A stretch of DNA of 64,000 bases from Chimaeribacter californicus (GTDB lineage: Bacteria > Pseudomonadota > Gammaproteobacteria > Enterobacterales > Enterobacteriaceae). Location: contig NZ_PJZF01000004.1 of assembly GCF_002858675.1 (NCBI RefSeq), positions 124,001 through 188,000 on the forward strand, given 5' to 3'. This document shows, piece after piece, positions 26,158 through 35,147 of this stretch. The notes under the pieces were generated by a model. It made no database searches, was not told where the DNA came from, and saw nothing but the letters and a program-made list of their open reading frames with translations. The stretch's first letter is position 1. Each line of letters opens with the position of its first letter. A program made the position numbers and the translations under genes.

Positions 26158-27205
26158 TTTCCAGTGCGATCAGTGGTATCAGGCATTGCTGGCGCGCGCA
26201 GCAGAGTTCACCGGCGTTTTTTTTGTGGGTGTCAAAACCACGCGCGTATTCTGTATCTCAATCTGCCGGGCGCGAAAACCGAAGCGGGAAAATGTCGAGT
26301 TTTACGATGATGTTAACTCGGCGCTGGATGACGGTTTCCGCCCTTGTAAGATCTGCCGCCCGACAGAAAACGCCTTCACTGCCCCGGCTTTTATCCAACA
26401 GGCGTTAAAACGGGTGCGTGATAGACCTGACGAGCGGGTCAGCGATACCGAACTGCGCCAACATGCTATCAGCCCGGAGCGCGTACGGCGTTGGTTCCTG
26501 CAACATCATGGCATCACCTTCCAGGCTTTTCAGCGCATGCAGAGGGTTAACGGGGCGCTTCAGGCGCTAAAAGCGGGGCGGACAACCACGGAGGCGGCAT
26601 TCGAGAGGGGTTACGAATCGCTGAGCGGGTTTGGCTACACGTGCAAAAAACTGACGGGTCATGCGCCAAGTGAAACCCACCAGACTCTTTTACTCCACCG
26701 TTTTACCACGCCCCTTGGCCCGATGGTTGTCTGTGCAACCGACCGCGGTGTGTGCCTGCTGGAGTTTGCCGACAAAGGAATGCTGGATACCGAATTTGGC
26801 ACATTGCAGCGTCTGTTTACGGCAACCATGCTGGCGGGAGAAAACAGTCATACCCATCAGGCAGAAAAAGAGATTGGAGAGTATTTTTCGGGCTATCGCC
26901 GGACGTTCGGGGTGGCACTGGATACGCGGGGCAGCGAATTTCAGCGCACTGTCTGGGCGGGGCTGCGCCATGTTGCCTTTGGTCAGACCCTAAATTATCA
27001 GGCGCTTGCAGCAGAAATCGGGAAACCGGCCGCGATGCGCGCCGTGGCAGCCGCCAATAGGGCCAACCGGGTGGCGATTATTGTTCCCTGCCATCGCGTT
27101 ATTGGTAAGGATGGATCACTGACTGGTTACGGCGGTGGCCTCGCCCGTAAAGCCTGGTTAATTGCCCATGAGGCAAAGCACGTTCAATCAGACGAGTGCA
27201 TCTGA
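26141..27205 (+). CDS. ada: Bifunctional transcriptional activator / DNA repair methyltransferase Ada
   Basis: A 354-residue protein that removes methyl groups from alkylated DNA and, once methylated, activates the adaptive response. The N-terminal zinc site has Cys38, Cys42, Cys69 and Cys72, the same numbers as E. coli Ada; Cys38 accepts methyl from phosphotriesters. An AraC-type helix-turn-helix follows (AAFERGYESLSGFGYTCKKL). The C-terminal methyltransferase has IVPCHRVIG, with Cys317 accepting methyl from O6-methylguanine. The ATG at 26141 is preferred because AGGAG lies about 9 bases before it. I saw no Ada box (AAAGCGCA) before the upstream gene. Confidence 0.93.
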   Translation: MKITDNFQCDQWYQALLARAAEFTGVFFVGVKTTRVFCISICRARKPKRENVEFYDDVNSALDDGFRPCKICRPTENAFTAPAFIQQALKRVRDRPDERVSDTELRQHAISPERVRRWFLQHHGITFQAFQRMQRVNGALQALKAGRTTTEAAFERGYESLSGFGYTCKKLTGHAPSETHQTLLLHRFTTPLGPMVVCATDRGVCLLEFADKGMLDTEFGTLQRLFTATMLAGENSHTHQAEKEIGEYFSGYRRTFGVALDTRGSEFQRTVWAGLRHVAFGQTLNYQALAAEIGKPAAMRAVAAANRANRVAIIVPCHRVIGKDGSLTGYGGGLARKAWLIAHEAKHVQSDECI

Positions 27206-27239
27206 CCGCACCCCACCCACCCGGGCGGGGTGCCGCCAG

Positions 27240-27629
27240 TCAAAGCTCGCCTGTCAGATACTGCGCAACACCGTTGCCGAAACTCCAGTCGGAACGGTCA
27301 TTATTGATAAACGACACCATCACGTCGCTGGGCGCAATACCGCAGTACTCGTGCAGTTCGCGGCAGAGTTCCGTCAGGAACAGCGCTTTCTGCTCCGGGC
27401 TGCGCGGGCTGGTAAAGACCCGCAGCACCACTACCTTCTCTGTGCGTTCAATCCCTAAGCCCGTATCCTGGATGACCATCTGGTAAGGCTTGTTTTCGTG
27501 AACAATCTGGTAGCGGTCACGCTCCGGTACCTTGAACGCGGTCAATACGGCGCGGTGGGCGGCATCCAGCATGGCTTTGGTTTCAGCTTCACTACGCCCT
27601 TCAAGGACGTCAAACATTAATAACGGCAT
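27240..27629 (-). CDS. Tautomerase family protein
   Basis: A 129-residue protein of the tautomerase superfamily, in which the N-terminal proline acts as general base after removal of Met1. MPLLMFDVLEGRSEAE gives the required Pro2. The length suggests the two-motif (cis-CaaD/MSAD-like) form. Many relatives sit beside LysR genes and are of unknown substrate. It is divergent from the LysR gene at 27754, a likely regulator. Confidence 0.87.
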   Translation of the reverse strand: MPLLMFDVLEGRSEAETKAMLDAAHRAVLTAFKVPERDRYQIVHENKPYQMVIQDTGLGIERTEKVVVLRVFTSPRSPEQKALFLTELCRELHEYCGIAPSDVMVSFINNDRSDWSFGNGVAQYLTGEL

Positions 27630-27753
27630 GGATCACCTCACAATGTACATTCGGGTTCAAAGGGAGAGTTGCCCTTCACTGATGATCAGCGTAAAGCAAG
27701 AACGCGGCGGGAAAAAGCGCTATCCTTGAACTGATTATTCACCCTATTGAACA

Positions 27754-28725
27754 ATGACGATGAAAGATCTGAAACCTGATGCCCTCTGGACGCACCTGCA
27801 CTGGCTCTCGGTGCTGGCGGAGCAGGGCAGTTTTACCCGCACAGCGGAACGGCTGGACGTCAGCAAGGCGGCAGTCAGCCAGAAAATCAAAGAGCTGGAG
27901 CAGCTGGCCGGGGTACCGCTGGTGCGCCGCACCACCCGCACCATGCAACTGACCGACGCCGGGCAAAAGCTGGTGGAGGAGCTGAAAGCGCCGTTCTCGG
28001 AGATCATGCGCAGCTTTATCGGTATCCGTGATGCCCAGGGGCCGCTGCGCGGGCGGGTGCGTGTCACCGCGCCGGTGGCCTTCGCCCGTCAGCAACTGGT
28101 GCCGCACATCATCGGCTTTATGCGCCGCTACCCGCAGGTGCGGGTGCAGCTTGAAGTGAGTGACCGGCTGGTGTCGCTGGCGGCCGAAGGGTTCGATCTG
28201 GCGATCCGCCACAGCGACACCCTGCCGGAGACCCATGTCGCCCAGCGGCTCTGTGCCACACGCACCCTGATGGTAGCGTCACCGGACTATCTTCGCCGCC
28301 ACGGCACCCCGGAAGCGCCCCAGCAGCTCGCCGGCCACCAGTGCCTCTACTACCCGCGCGGCAGCGAACAGCCGGGCTGGGCCTTTGTTTTAGAACAAAA
28401 AGAGGCGCAGCAAAACGTGCCGCTCGGGGCATCGCCGGGCAGCGCCACGGTCACGGTGCCGGTCAGCGGCATGTTCGCCACCAATAACAGTGAATCGATC
28501 CGGGATGCGGCGATCGCCGGGATGGGCATCGCGCTGCTGCCGGATTTCAGCGCGCAGTCTGCCTTAGACGCCGGTACCCTGGTGCCGCTGCTGGCCGCCT
28601 GGCAGCCGGTCGGGGTGTTTGCGCAAAACCTCTACATTGTGCGGCCATGGAGCGCACAGGTGCCGCGAGCGGTCACGGCGTTTACCGCCTATCTGCGTGC
28701 AGTGTTCAGCGGGGAAACGGCATAA
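27754..28725 (+). CDS. LysR-family transcriptional regulator
   Basis: A 323-residue LysR protein. The DNA-binding domain has LSVLAEQGSFTRTAERLDVS and KAAVSQKIKELEQL. The effector domain has GRVRVTAPVAFARQQLVPHI and GFDLAIRHSD, as in the large aaeR/DhcR-like branch. It is divergent from the tautomerase, with a 124-base gap, and is probably its regulator. It ends at a shared terminator against the phzF-like gene. Confidence 0.9.
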   Translation: MTMKDLKPDALWTHLHWLSVLAEQGSFTRTAERLDVSKAAVSQKIKELEQLAGVPLVRRTTRTMQLTDAGQKLVEELKAPFSEIMRSFIGIRDAQGPLRGRVRVTAPVAFARQQLVPHIIGFMRRYPQVRVQLEVSDRLVSLAAEGFDLAIRHSDTLPETHVAQRLCATRTLMVASPDYLRRHGTPEAPQQLAGHQCLYYPRGSEQPGWAFVLEQKEAQQNVPLGASPGSATVTVPVSGMFATNNSESIRDAAIAGMGIALLPDFSAQSALDAGTLVPLLAAWQPVGVFAQNLYIVRPWSAQVPRAVTAFTAYLRAVFSGETA

Positions 28726-28750
28726 AAAAAGCGGCCCGCAGGCCGCCAGG
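28725..28750 (-). terminator. Rho-independent terminator after the PhzF-family gene
   Basis: On the minus strand, stem GCGGCC/GGCCGC with a short loop is followed by seven T. It lies just past the end of the minus-strand phzF-like gene and also abuts the end of the LysR gene. Confidence 0.8.
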
Positions 28751-28763
28751 AAAGGGGAAGCGG

Positions 28764-29624
28764 TTACGCCACGTTGATGCCGGTGTTATCCATGGGCCGG
28801 GCCGTGCCGGCCACACGGATGCTGCCGCCCGGCTCATCACTGATGCGGATGTTCAGCAGTGAACGCATACCCATATCTTCGCCCTGAATAATGTCCACCT
28901 CGCCGCCGTGCGGCCAGCCGATATCACGCAGATAGCCGCCAAGTGCCGCCGCTGCCGCGCCGGTGGCCGGGTCTTCATACACACCGCCGATGGCAAACGG
29001 GTTGCGGGCATGGAAGCGGGTGGGGCTTTCCGCATGGACCAGACAGAAAGTAGTGATGCCGTGCGCTTCCATCATGGCCTTGCCTTTGGCCTGATCGTAA
29101 TGCATCGCCCGGAGGGTGTCGTGGTCATGCAGCGCCAGCACCAGGTGGTGGGCGCCGCCCTCTGCCCAGGCCGGCGGCAGGCGCGTGTCCAGATCCTCCT
29201 GCTGCCAGCCGAACAGCGCCAGCGCTTCTGCCACCAGCTCAGCCGGGGCAGGCTCGCTGCGGGTTGGAGGGGAGTACAGCGCGGCCGTGGAAAGCCCCGC
29301 CTGATTATCGCCTTCTACGCTGATCTCGCCGTCGTTCAGAAACAGCCGGTAGCGGCTCGGCCCGAAACGGGTGGTCAGGACAGCGCCCGCGGCAATGGTG
29401 GCATGGCCGCAGAATGGGATCTCAATCTCCGGGGCAAAATAACGGACGCGCCAGCCGTCATCCTGCGGGGCCAGAAACGCCGTTTCTGAGTAGCCTACCG
29501 CCGCGGCAATCTGCTGCATGTCAGCCGCCTCCGGCAAGGCATCGGTTATCATTACACCGGCGGGGTTGCCACCCTGCCATCTGTCAGAAAAAGCGGCAAT
29601 ACGTGCTACGTTCTTGGGTTCCAT
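28764..29624 (-). CDS. PhzF-family isomerase/epimerase-like protein
   Basis: A 286-residue protein with the two-domain PhzF/diaminopimelate-epimerase fold. It has GGNPAGV near the N-terminus, the catalytic glutamate in GYSETAF, CGHATIAAG, and DPATGAAAAALGGYL in the second half. PhzF itself isomerises an intermediate of phenazine synthesis, but most relatives, such as YddE, have no known substrate. No phenazine genes are near. It is transcribed alone. Confidence 0.9.
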   Translation of the reverse strand: MEPKNVARIAAFSDRWQGGNPAGVMITDALPEAADMQQIAAAVGYSETAFLAPQDDGWRVRYFAPEIEIPFCGHATIAAGAVLTTRFGPSRYRLFLNDGEISVEGDNQAGLSTAALYSPPTRSEPAPAELVAEALALFGWQQEDLDTRLPPAWAEGGAHHLVLALHDHDTLRAMHYDQAKGKAMMEAHGITTFCLVHAESPTRFHARNPFAIGGVYEDPATGAAAAALGGYLRDIGWPHGGEVDIIQGEDMGMRSLLNIRISDEPGGSIRVAGTARPMDNTGINVA

Positions 29625-29709
29625 TTGCTCACATCCTCAGGTATTGGCTAAAAAATAACTATAGCCAACATACCTGAAATCCGGCAAAAGCGCGCGTCCG
29701 GCAAAAAGA

Positions 29710-31149
29710 TTAATGCTCTGATTTTTCAGCTTTTTCACACTGTTTCTGTTGCGCTTCCTGCTCGCCCTCTTCTCCTTCGGCGCGCTGTTCCTGCTCCTGA
29801 CGACGGCGCTCCTCTTTCGCCGCCTTGCGGGCCTGGCGCAGGTTAAGCAGCGGTGTCACGGTAACGCCATGCACAATCACGCTGGCGGCAATCACCGTAA
29901 ACGCGATGTCCACCATGCGGGTGGCGTCCGGCCCGCTGCCCAGCCCATGCGTATAGGCGTAAGCAATATAGTTGATACTGCCGATGCCGCGGATCCCCAG
30001 CCACCCCAGCAACCCACGGCGCAGGGCGGGGGTGCCGGTGCCCATGCTCACGATCCACACCGACAGCGGGCGGATGACGATAAACAGCACCGCCGCCATC
30101 AGCAGCCCCTGATAATCCCAATGTTGCGCCAGGGTAATGCCCAGCACAATCACGATGGCGGCAGCGAAGATACGCTCCATGATGTCCCCGAAGGCCAGCG
30201 CATCCCCCACCACCAGCCCGACCGAATGGGCCGGGCCGCTGGTGTTGAGCGTATGGCGCTGGTTGGGGTTAACCAGCTCTTCGGCGGGCGGGTAGTTATC
30301 GTGGTCACTGATCTCCTCCGGCGGATGGAGGTTAATCACTTTCATCTCCGCCCGGCGCAGCCCGACCCCTGCGGCAAAGGCCGCCAGAAAGCCGGAAGCC
30401 TCCAGGCTTTGTGCGGCGGCGTAGCTCAGGGCGATCAACGCCAGCGCCAGAAAATCATTGGGGGCGACATCATGCTGTTTGCTGCGCAGCAATGTCGCCA
30501 ACAGCCCCACCAGCCGGCCCATCACGAAGCCGATGCCCAGCCCGCCCAGCAGTGCCCAGAGCACGTCCACCAGCGCCCAGTGCCGCCATGCTTCGCCGGT
30601 CAGGGTGCCCTGGGAGGTGATCAGCATCATCGCCAGAATCAGGATCGGCAGCGCCGAGCCGTCGTTCATCCCGGCCTCACTGGAAAGCGCTACCCGGAGG
30701 TCATCGTTGTCACTGGCATCGTTGACGGAAATCAGACTCGCCAGCACCGGGTCAGTCGGTGCGACAATCGCCCCGAAAGCCAGCGCCAGCGGCCAATCAA
30801 AGCCCAGCATATAGTGCGCGGCCGCTGTCACACCGCCAACCGTGAGCAACATCGCCGGAAACGCCAGCCGCGCGCCCATCCGCCAGCTGCGGCTTTTAAA
30901 CGGCAGGCGCAGTTTCAACCCGGTAATAAACAGCGAGGCGGCCATGGCGATCTCAGTAACCCGGCCAACCAGTTCAGAGTGGTCGACGACATCAATCCGC
31001 AGCAGATCCAGCGCCCACGGGCCGCAAATTATCCCGGCGGCCAGATACAGCCCAAAGGTGCTGACCGGGCTGCGGCTAATCCACCCCGATGCCAGCGACA
31101 TCATCAGCAACAACCCACCGGTTGCGGCCGTCCAGCCTAAAAAATCCAT
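29710..31149 (-). CDS. CPA1-type cation/proton antiporter (NhaP-like)
   Basis: A 479-residue inner-membrane antiporter with about 12-13 hydrophobic segments. Family features are GAIVAPTDPVLASLISV, with the transport-site Asp, and SEAGMNDGSALP, the CPA1 ND motif. The C-terminal tail is highly charged and rich in Glu, Gln and Lys (KAAKEERRRQEQEQ), a cytosolic segment. The ATG at 31149 has AGAGGA 8 bases upstream; 70 further open codons upstream lack both membrane character and a ribosome site. It probably exchanges Na+ or K+ for H+. Confidence 0.87.
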   Translation of the reverse strand: MDFLGWTAATGGLLLMMSLASGWISRSPVSTFGLYLAAGIICGPWALDLLRIDVVDHSELVGRVTEIAMAASLFITGLKLRLPFKSRSWRMGARLAFPAMLLTVGGVTAAAHYMLGFDWPLALAFGAIVAPTDPVLASLISVNDASDNDDLRVALSSEAGMNDGSALPILILAMMLITSQGTLTGEAWRHWALVDVLWALLGGLGIGFVMGRLVGLLATLLRSKQHDVAPNDFLALALIALSYAAAQSLEASGFLAAFAAGVGLRRAEMKVINLHPPEEISDHDNYPPAEELVNPNQRHTLNTSGPAHSVGLVVGDALAFGDIMERIFAAAIVIVLGITLAQHWDYQGLLMAAVLFIVIRPLSVWIVSMGTGTPALRRGLLGWLGIRGIGSINYIAYAYTHGLGSGPDATRMVDIAFTVIAASVIVHGVTVTPLLNLRQARKAAKEERRRQEQEQRAEGEEGEQEAQQKQCEKAEKSEH

Positions 31150-31312
31150 AGCGCGTATCCTCTTGTTCTCTGCCGGGGCGGGTTCACGCCCGGTTTTCTT
31201 CTGCCGTGTGCGTATAAAAGTGTAGCAGGTGCAGGGGGTTAGATAAGAAAAGCAGAGAGAATAAGCGGTTGGCGTTAAAAAAGCAGCGGGCGGCAGGAAC
31301 CGCCCGGCATTG

Positions 31313-32386
31313 TCAGCGGTTGGCTTGCTGGTGCCGCCAGGCCCGCGGGCTGAGGCCAAACCAACGGCGGAAGGCGCGGGAAAAGGCGCTCACTTCAGAA
31401 TATCCCAGCAGGAAAGCCATGTCAGAAATCGGCAAATGCCGCTGCGCCAGATAGTGGGTTGCCATCTCCTGCCGCACCTTGTCCACGGCCCGGCTGAAGG
31501 TCAGCTGTTCATCACTGAGCCGCCGTTGCAACGACGCCCCGGACATGCCGAGCAGCCCGGCCACCTGCTCCATCACCGGCTCGCCCTGCGGCAACTGCTG
31601 GCGGATGGCGGCGCACGCCTGATCGATAACCGACAGCGGCTGGCTGCTCTGGTTCAGGCGGCGCATCGCATCCTGCATCACCATCAGCAGGATCGGGTCA
31701 CTCTCGGGCATCGGCCGTTGCAGCTCATGGCGCGGGATAAGCAGCGAGTTGAACGGCTGATCGAAATAGACCGGCGCGTCATAATATTTGCAGTGCTCAT
31801 GCCAGTGCTCCGGCCGTGGGTGTTCAAAGTGAACCTCTTTCGGCGCCCACTGCGGCCCCAGCGCATGGCGCAGCAGGTTGATCACCATGCCGAGCGTCAG
31901 TTCGGCATCCTGCCGCTGTGAGATGATCGCCCCATGGCGGATCTGGTAATCAAAGCGCACGCAGTGCGGCAGATCCACCAGCCGGGTCAGGGTGGCGTGC
32001 TGGTGCCACGGAAAGGCAAACACCAGGTTGCGCAGCGCCTGCTCCGCCGTGGCAGAGCAGAGGCCAACATAGCCAATCAGGCCGAGCTGCTGGGGTTTGA
32101 ATTGCAGGCCGTAGTGCAGGCCAAAATTATCCGCACCGGTCTGGCGCGCGGCTTCCTCCAGCACCCGGCAGTAACCGGGCAGCGTCAGGCTCTGGGTAGG
32201 CTGGGTCAGCAACGCCGGGGAGATCCGGCACATACCGAGAATGCGCTCCGGGTCACCGCCCTGCTGGGTGATAAAGTCCTCCAGGCCGCTGGCGGCAGCG
32301 GCCAGAATACCCTGATGGCCGGAGATCGCCGGTTGCGTCAGCGCCGGGAGCACAGCGGGGTGGGGCAAGGTCTGGGCGAGTGTCAT
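31313..32386 (-). CDS. AraC-family regulator with arabinose-binding-like N-domain (OruR-like)
   Basis: A 357-residue regulator. The N-terminal 200 residues match the Arabinose_bd-type domain (GYCRVLEEAARQTGADNFGL, GLIGYVGLCSATAEQAL). The C-terminus holds a single AraC HTH pair ending AFLLGYSEVSAFSRAFRRWF. The ATG at 32386 has AGGAG 6 bases upstream. It lies downstream of, and on the same strand as, the amino-alcohol kinase-like gene, so it is the best candidate regulator of that module. Confidence 0.88.
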   Translation of the reverse strand: MTLAQTLPHPAVLPALTQPAISGHQGILAAAASGLEDFITQQGGDPERILGMCRISPALLTQPTQSLTLPGYCRVLEEAARQTGADNFGLHYGLQFKPQQLGLIGYVGLCSATAEQALRNLVFAFPWHQHATLTRLVDLPHCVRFDYQIRHGAIISQRQDAELTLGMVINLLRHALGPQWAPKEVHFEHPRPEHWHEHCKYYDAPVYFDQPFNSLLIPRHELQRPMPESDPILLMVMQDAMRRLNQSSQPLSVIDQACAAIRQQLPQGEPVMEQVAGLLGMSGASLQRRLSDEQLTFSRAVDKVRQEMATHYLAQRHLPISDMAFLLGYSEVSAFSRAFRRWFGLSPRAWRHQQANR

Positions 32387-32464
32387 AGCGATCTCCTGAT
32401 AAAAGGGCATGTCAGGAAAGAAGCAAAAGGTGTGCCACCGCGCCCGCGCTCAGGGAAAACGGAC

Positions 32465-33490
32465 TCACTCCGCGCCGACCGGCAGCCCGCGCTGATCCAG
32501 GTACCGGCGGCAGAGCCGGAGGCTCTCCTGCGCCCAGTGCGGCCCCAGCGAGCGCGCCTGCTCGGTGTCGGCATGGGAACCGACCCACGCCAGCAACTGA
32601 ATACGGCGCTGGATCAGCATCGAGGGAATGATCGCCACCTCGGCCGGGGTCAGCGGGCAGTGCTGCTGATACCCTTCCAGCCAGCCCGCGACCCATGCCG
32701 GGGCATCAGGATGGTGCTCTACGAAGCTGACGGCTGCTGCCAGATCGTGCAGGTACCAGCCAAACCCGCAGTCATCAAAATCGATCACCCGCGTCTGCTG
32801 CTGGTGGCGCATCAGGTTAGTGAGGCGCAAATCGGCATGGATCAGCCCGAAGCGATCCGGCCCCTGGCCAAACGCCTGCATCGCGGCACTGACCTGGTGC
32901 AGCGTCTCCTCTACCAGCGGCATATCCGCCGTGCGCAGCCCCGGCGCGGCGCGCCAGTCGCCCCAGTGGCCGTCCGGGCCGGTCATGGTGGCATGGTCCC
33001 AGCGTAACCGCCGGAAGTTTGCCGGGCGCCGCCAGCCCCGGCTGTGCTGGTGCAGGCGGGCGGTGGTACGCCCCAGTTCGATAAAATCCTCACGCGCCAC
33101 CCGGCTGAGGTCACTTTGCAGCACCTCCCCGGCGATCCAGTCAAACAGCACCGCATAGCGGGTGTCGCCCGTGTCCGTGCGCAGCGGGATCACCTGCTGC
33201 CCGTCGCGGTTGGTGTGCGCCGCCGGCACCTCAATCCCTGCGTCACGCAGCGCATCCAGCCACAGCAACTCGCTCTGGATCTCCGGCTGCTGGTGGTAAT
33301 CGGGCCGGTGGATGCGCAGCGCATAGCGCCGCTGCCGGGCATCGGTGACCTGAAAAGTGGCATTCTCTGAGCGGCAGAACAGCGCGATCTGCGGCGCGAT
33401 GACCTGCGGGCAGGTTGCCAGCGCCTGCGCGGCGAGGCGGGTAAGGGCGGCGTTGTCCAGCGTGTCGTACTGTTTGGCGATGGTGGTCAT
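32465..33490 (-). CDS. APH-fold small-molecule kinase, probable amino-alcohol kinase
   Basis: A protein of about 341 residues with the aminoglycoside/homoserine-kinase-II fold. The catalytic loop is LIHADLRLTNLM and the metal motif VIDFDDCGFG. Its neighbours are a permease and a class-III PLP enzyme resembling phospho-lyases. In mammals hydroxylysine kinase plus such a lyase, and in Erwinia an amino-alcohol kinase plus phospho-lyase, degrade amino alcohols through O-phosphates. I infer phosphorylation of ethanolamine, 1-aminopropan-2-ol or hydroxylysine. The ATG at 33490 is chosen over one 18 bases upstream because GGGGAC precedes it. Confidence 0.8.
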   Translation of the reverse strand: MTTIAKQYDTLDNAALTRLAAQALATCPQVIAPQIALFCRSENATFQVTDARQRRYALRIHRPDYHQQPEIQSELLWLDALRDAGIEVPAAHTNRDGQQVIPLRTDTGDTRYAVLFDWIAGEVLQSDLSRVAREDFIELGRTTARLHQHSRGWRRPANFRRLRWDHATMTGPDGHWGDWRAAPGLRTADMPLVEETLHQVSAAMQAFGQGPDRFGLIHADLRLTNLMRHQQQTRVIDFDDCGFGWYLHDLAAAVSFVEHHPDAPAWVAGWLEGYQQHCPLTPAEVAIIPSMLIQRRIQLLAWVGSHADTEQARSLGPHWAQESLRLCRRYLDQRGLPVGAE

Positions 33491-33589
33491 GGTGGCGTCC
33501 CCTGTCATTGGTGCATACGGCCTGAGCGGTTGATGCCGTTAGCATGCGGCGGGGCGGCAGGGCGTTACCTGACTGCACAGGGCGGGAAG

Positions 33590-33666
33590 TTGACCGCAGA
33601 AGCGTGGGGCGCGTCCGCGGCGGTAAAGTTGACTTCAGCGCGCAGCGGCTGACCGGCTGCGGTCAA
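33590..33666. promoter_or_regulatory. Three TTGAC-N2-CAG repeats in the amino-alcohol divergent promoter
   Basis: TTGACCGCAG (33590-33599) and TTGACTTCAG (33629-33638) are direct repeats, and CTGCGGTCAA (33657-33666) is an exact inverted copy of the first. They lie in the 241-base gap between the kinase and permease starts, where an AraC-type regulator would act. Confidence 0.6.
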
Positions 33667-33731
33667 GTCAGCGGCGTACAAGGGGTGCATTATCAGGATC
33701 AACCTCTTTTGACCTCGGCTGGAGTGATGCG

Positions 33732-35093
33732 ATGAGTCAGTTAAAACCCTCTTTGGGCAGTTGGCAGTTGTGGAGTATTGCCGTCGGGCTGGTGATCTCC
33801 GGCGAGTATTTCGGCTGGAGTTATGGCTGGGGCGTGGCCGGGACGCTGGGTTTCCTGGTCACCACGCTGGTGGTGGCGGCGATGTACAGCTGCTTTATCT
33901 TCAGTTTTACGGAGCTCACCACCGCCATTCCCCATGCGGGCGGGCCGTTTGCCTACAGCCGCCGTGCCTGGGGCGAAACCGGCGGTTTCCTGGCCGGGAT
34001 GGCGACGCTGATTGAGTTTGTTTTTGCGCCCCCGGCGATTGCCATGGCGATCGGTGCCTACCTGAATGTGCAGTTTCCGGCGCTGGATCCGCGTTACGCG
34101 GCGATCGGTGCCTATCTGGTGTTTATGACGCTGAACATTCTCGGCGCACACCTGGCGGCGATGTTCGAGCTGCTGGTCACGGTGCTGGCGGTGGTGGAGC
34201 TGCTGGTGTTTATGGGCGTAGTTTCGCCGGGGTTCAGCGTGGCGAATTTTGTCAGCCACGGCTGGGCGGGGGCGGATCACTTCTCGCTCCAGACCCTCTC
34301 CGGCATTTTTGCCGCCATCCCGTTTGCCATCTGGTTCTTTCTGGCGATTGAGGGCACGGCCATGGCCGCGGAAGAGGCCAAAGACCCGGTGCGCACCATC
34401 CCGCGCGCCTATATCGGCGGTATTCTGACGCTGGTGGTGCTGGCAATTGGTGTGATGCTGATGGCGGGCGGCGTGGGCGACTGGCACAGCCTTTCAGGCA
34501 TTAATGACCCGCTGCCGCAGGCGATGAAACGGGTGGTGGGAAGTGATTCCCGCTGGATGCATATGCTGGTCTGGATCGGGCTGTTCGGGCTGGTGGCGAG
34601 TTTCCACGGCATTATCCTGGGTTATTCGCGGCAGGGGTTTGCGCTGGCCCGCGCCGGGTTCCTGCCGCCGTCGCTGGCGAAGCTGTCGCGCTTTTCCACC
34701 CCGCACCGGGCGATTCTGGCCGGGGGGGCGATCGGGATTCTGGCTATCCTGGCGGACGGCCGCGTGAATTTGCAGGGCATGAGCCTCACGGCGGCGATGA
34801 TCACGCTCTCGGTGTTCGGCGCGCTGGTGATGTACATCATGAGCATGTTGAGCCTGTTCCGCCTGCGCCGCACCGAGCCGGGGCTGCGCCGCCCGTTCCG
34901 CGCGCCGGGTTACCCCGTGGTGCCGGGCATCGCGCTCGGGCTGGCGCTGCTTTGCCTTGTTGCTATGTTCTGGTTTAACCCGGAGGTGGGTACCCTGTTT
35001 ATCGGCCTGATGCTGGTGGGCTATGGCTACTTCCGCCTGACCCACGCCCAGCGCGCCGCCGCGCCGAAAGACAGCATGCTGACCCACGATTAA
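33732..35093 (+). CDS. APC-superfamily amino acid/ethanolamine-type permease
   Basis: A 453-residue inner-membrane carrier with 12 hydrophobic segments. SGEYFGWSYGWGVAGTLGFL in the first segment and FAYSRRAWGETGGFLAGM fit the ethanolamine permease (EAT) branch of the APC superfamily, and EGTAMAAEEAKDP follows helix 6. Its end is 54 bases before the PLP enzyme gene and it is divergent from the kinase gene, so it probably imports the amino alcohol that the kinase phosphorylates. Confidence 0.86.
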   Translation: MSQLKPSLGSWQLWSIAVGLVISGEYFGWSYGWGVAGTLGFLVTTLVVAAMYSCFIFSFTELTTAIPHAGGPFAYSRRAWGETGGFLAGMATLIEFVFAPPAIAMAIGAYLNVQFPALDPRYAAIGAYLVFMTLNILGAHLAAMFELLVTVLAVVELLVFMGVVSPGFSVANFVSHGWAGADHFSLQTLSGIFAAIPFAIWFFLAIEGTAMAAEEAKDPVRTIPRAYIGGILTLVVLAIGVMLMAGGVGDWHSLSGINDPLPQAMKRVVGSDSRWMHMLVWIGLFGLVASFHGIILGYSRQGFALARAGFLPPSLAKLSRFSTPHRAILAGGAIGILAILADGRVNLQGMSLTAAMITLSVFGALVMYIMSMLSLFRLRRTEPGLRRPFRAPGYPVVPGIALGLALLCLVAMFWFNPEVGTLFIGLMLVGYGYFRLTHAQRAAAPKDSMLTHD

Positions 35094-35147
35094 CTGATAC
35101 CCATTATGCGCGGGGGACGCCCGCGCCCAGCAGAGAAAGGGAACATT

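Noticed and set aside
29749-31140. 463-codon plus-strand frame opposite the antiporter gene
   Set aside because: Shadow of a GC-rich gene: rich in Gln, His and Arg, no family match, and the opposite strand is a clear antiporter.
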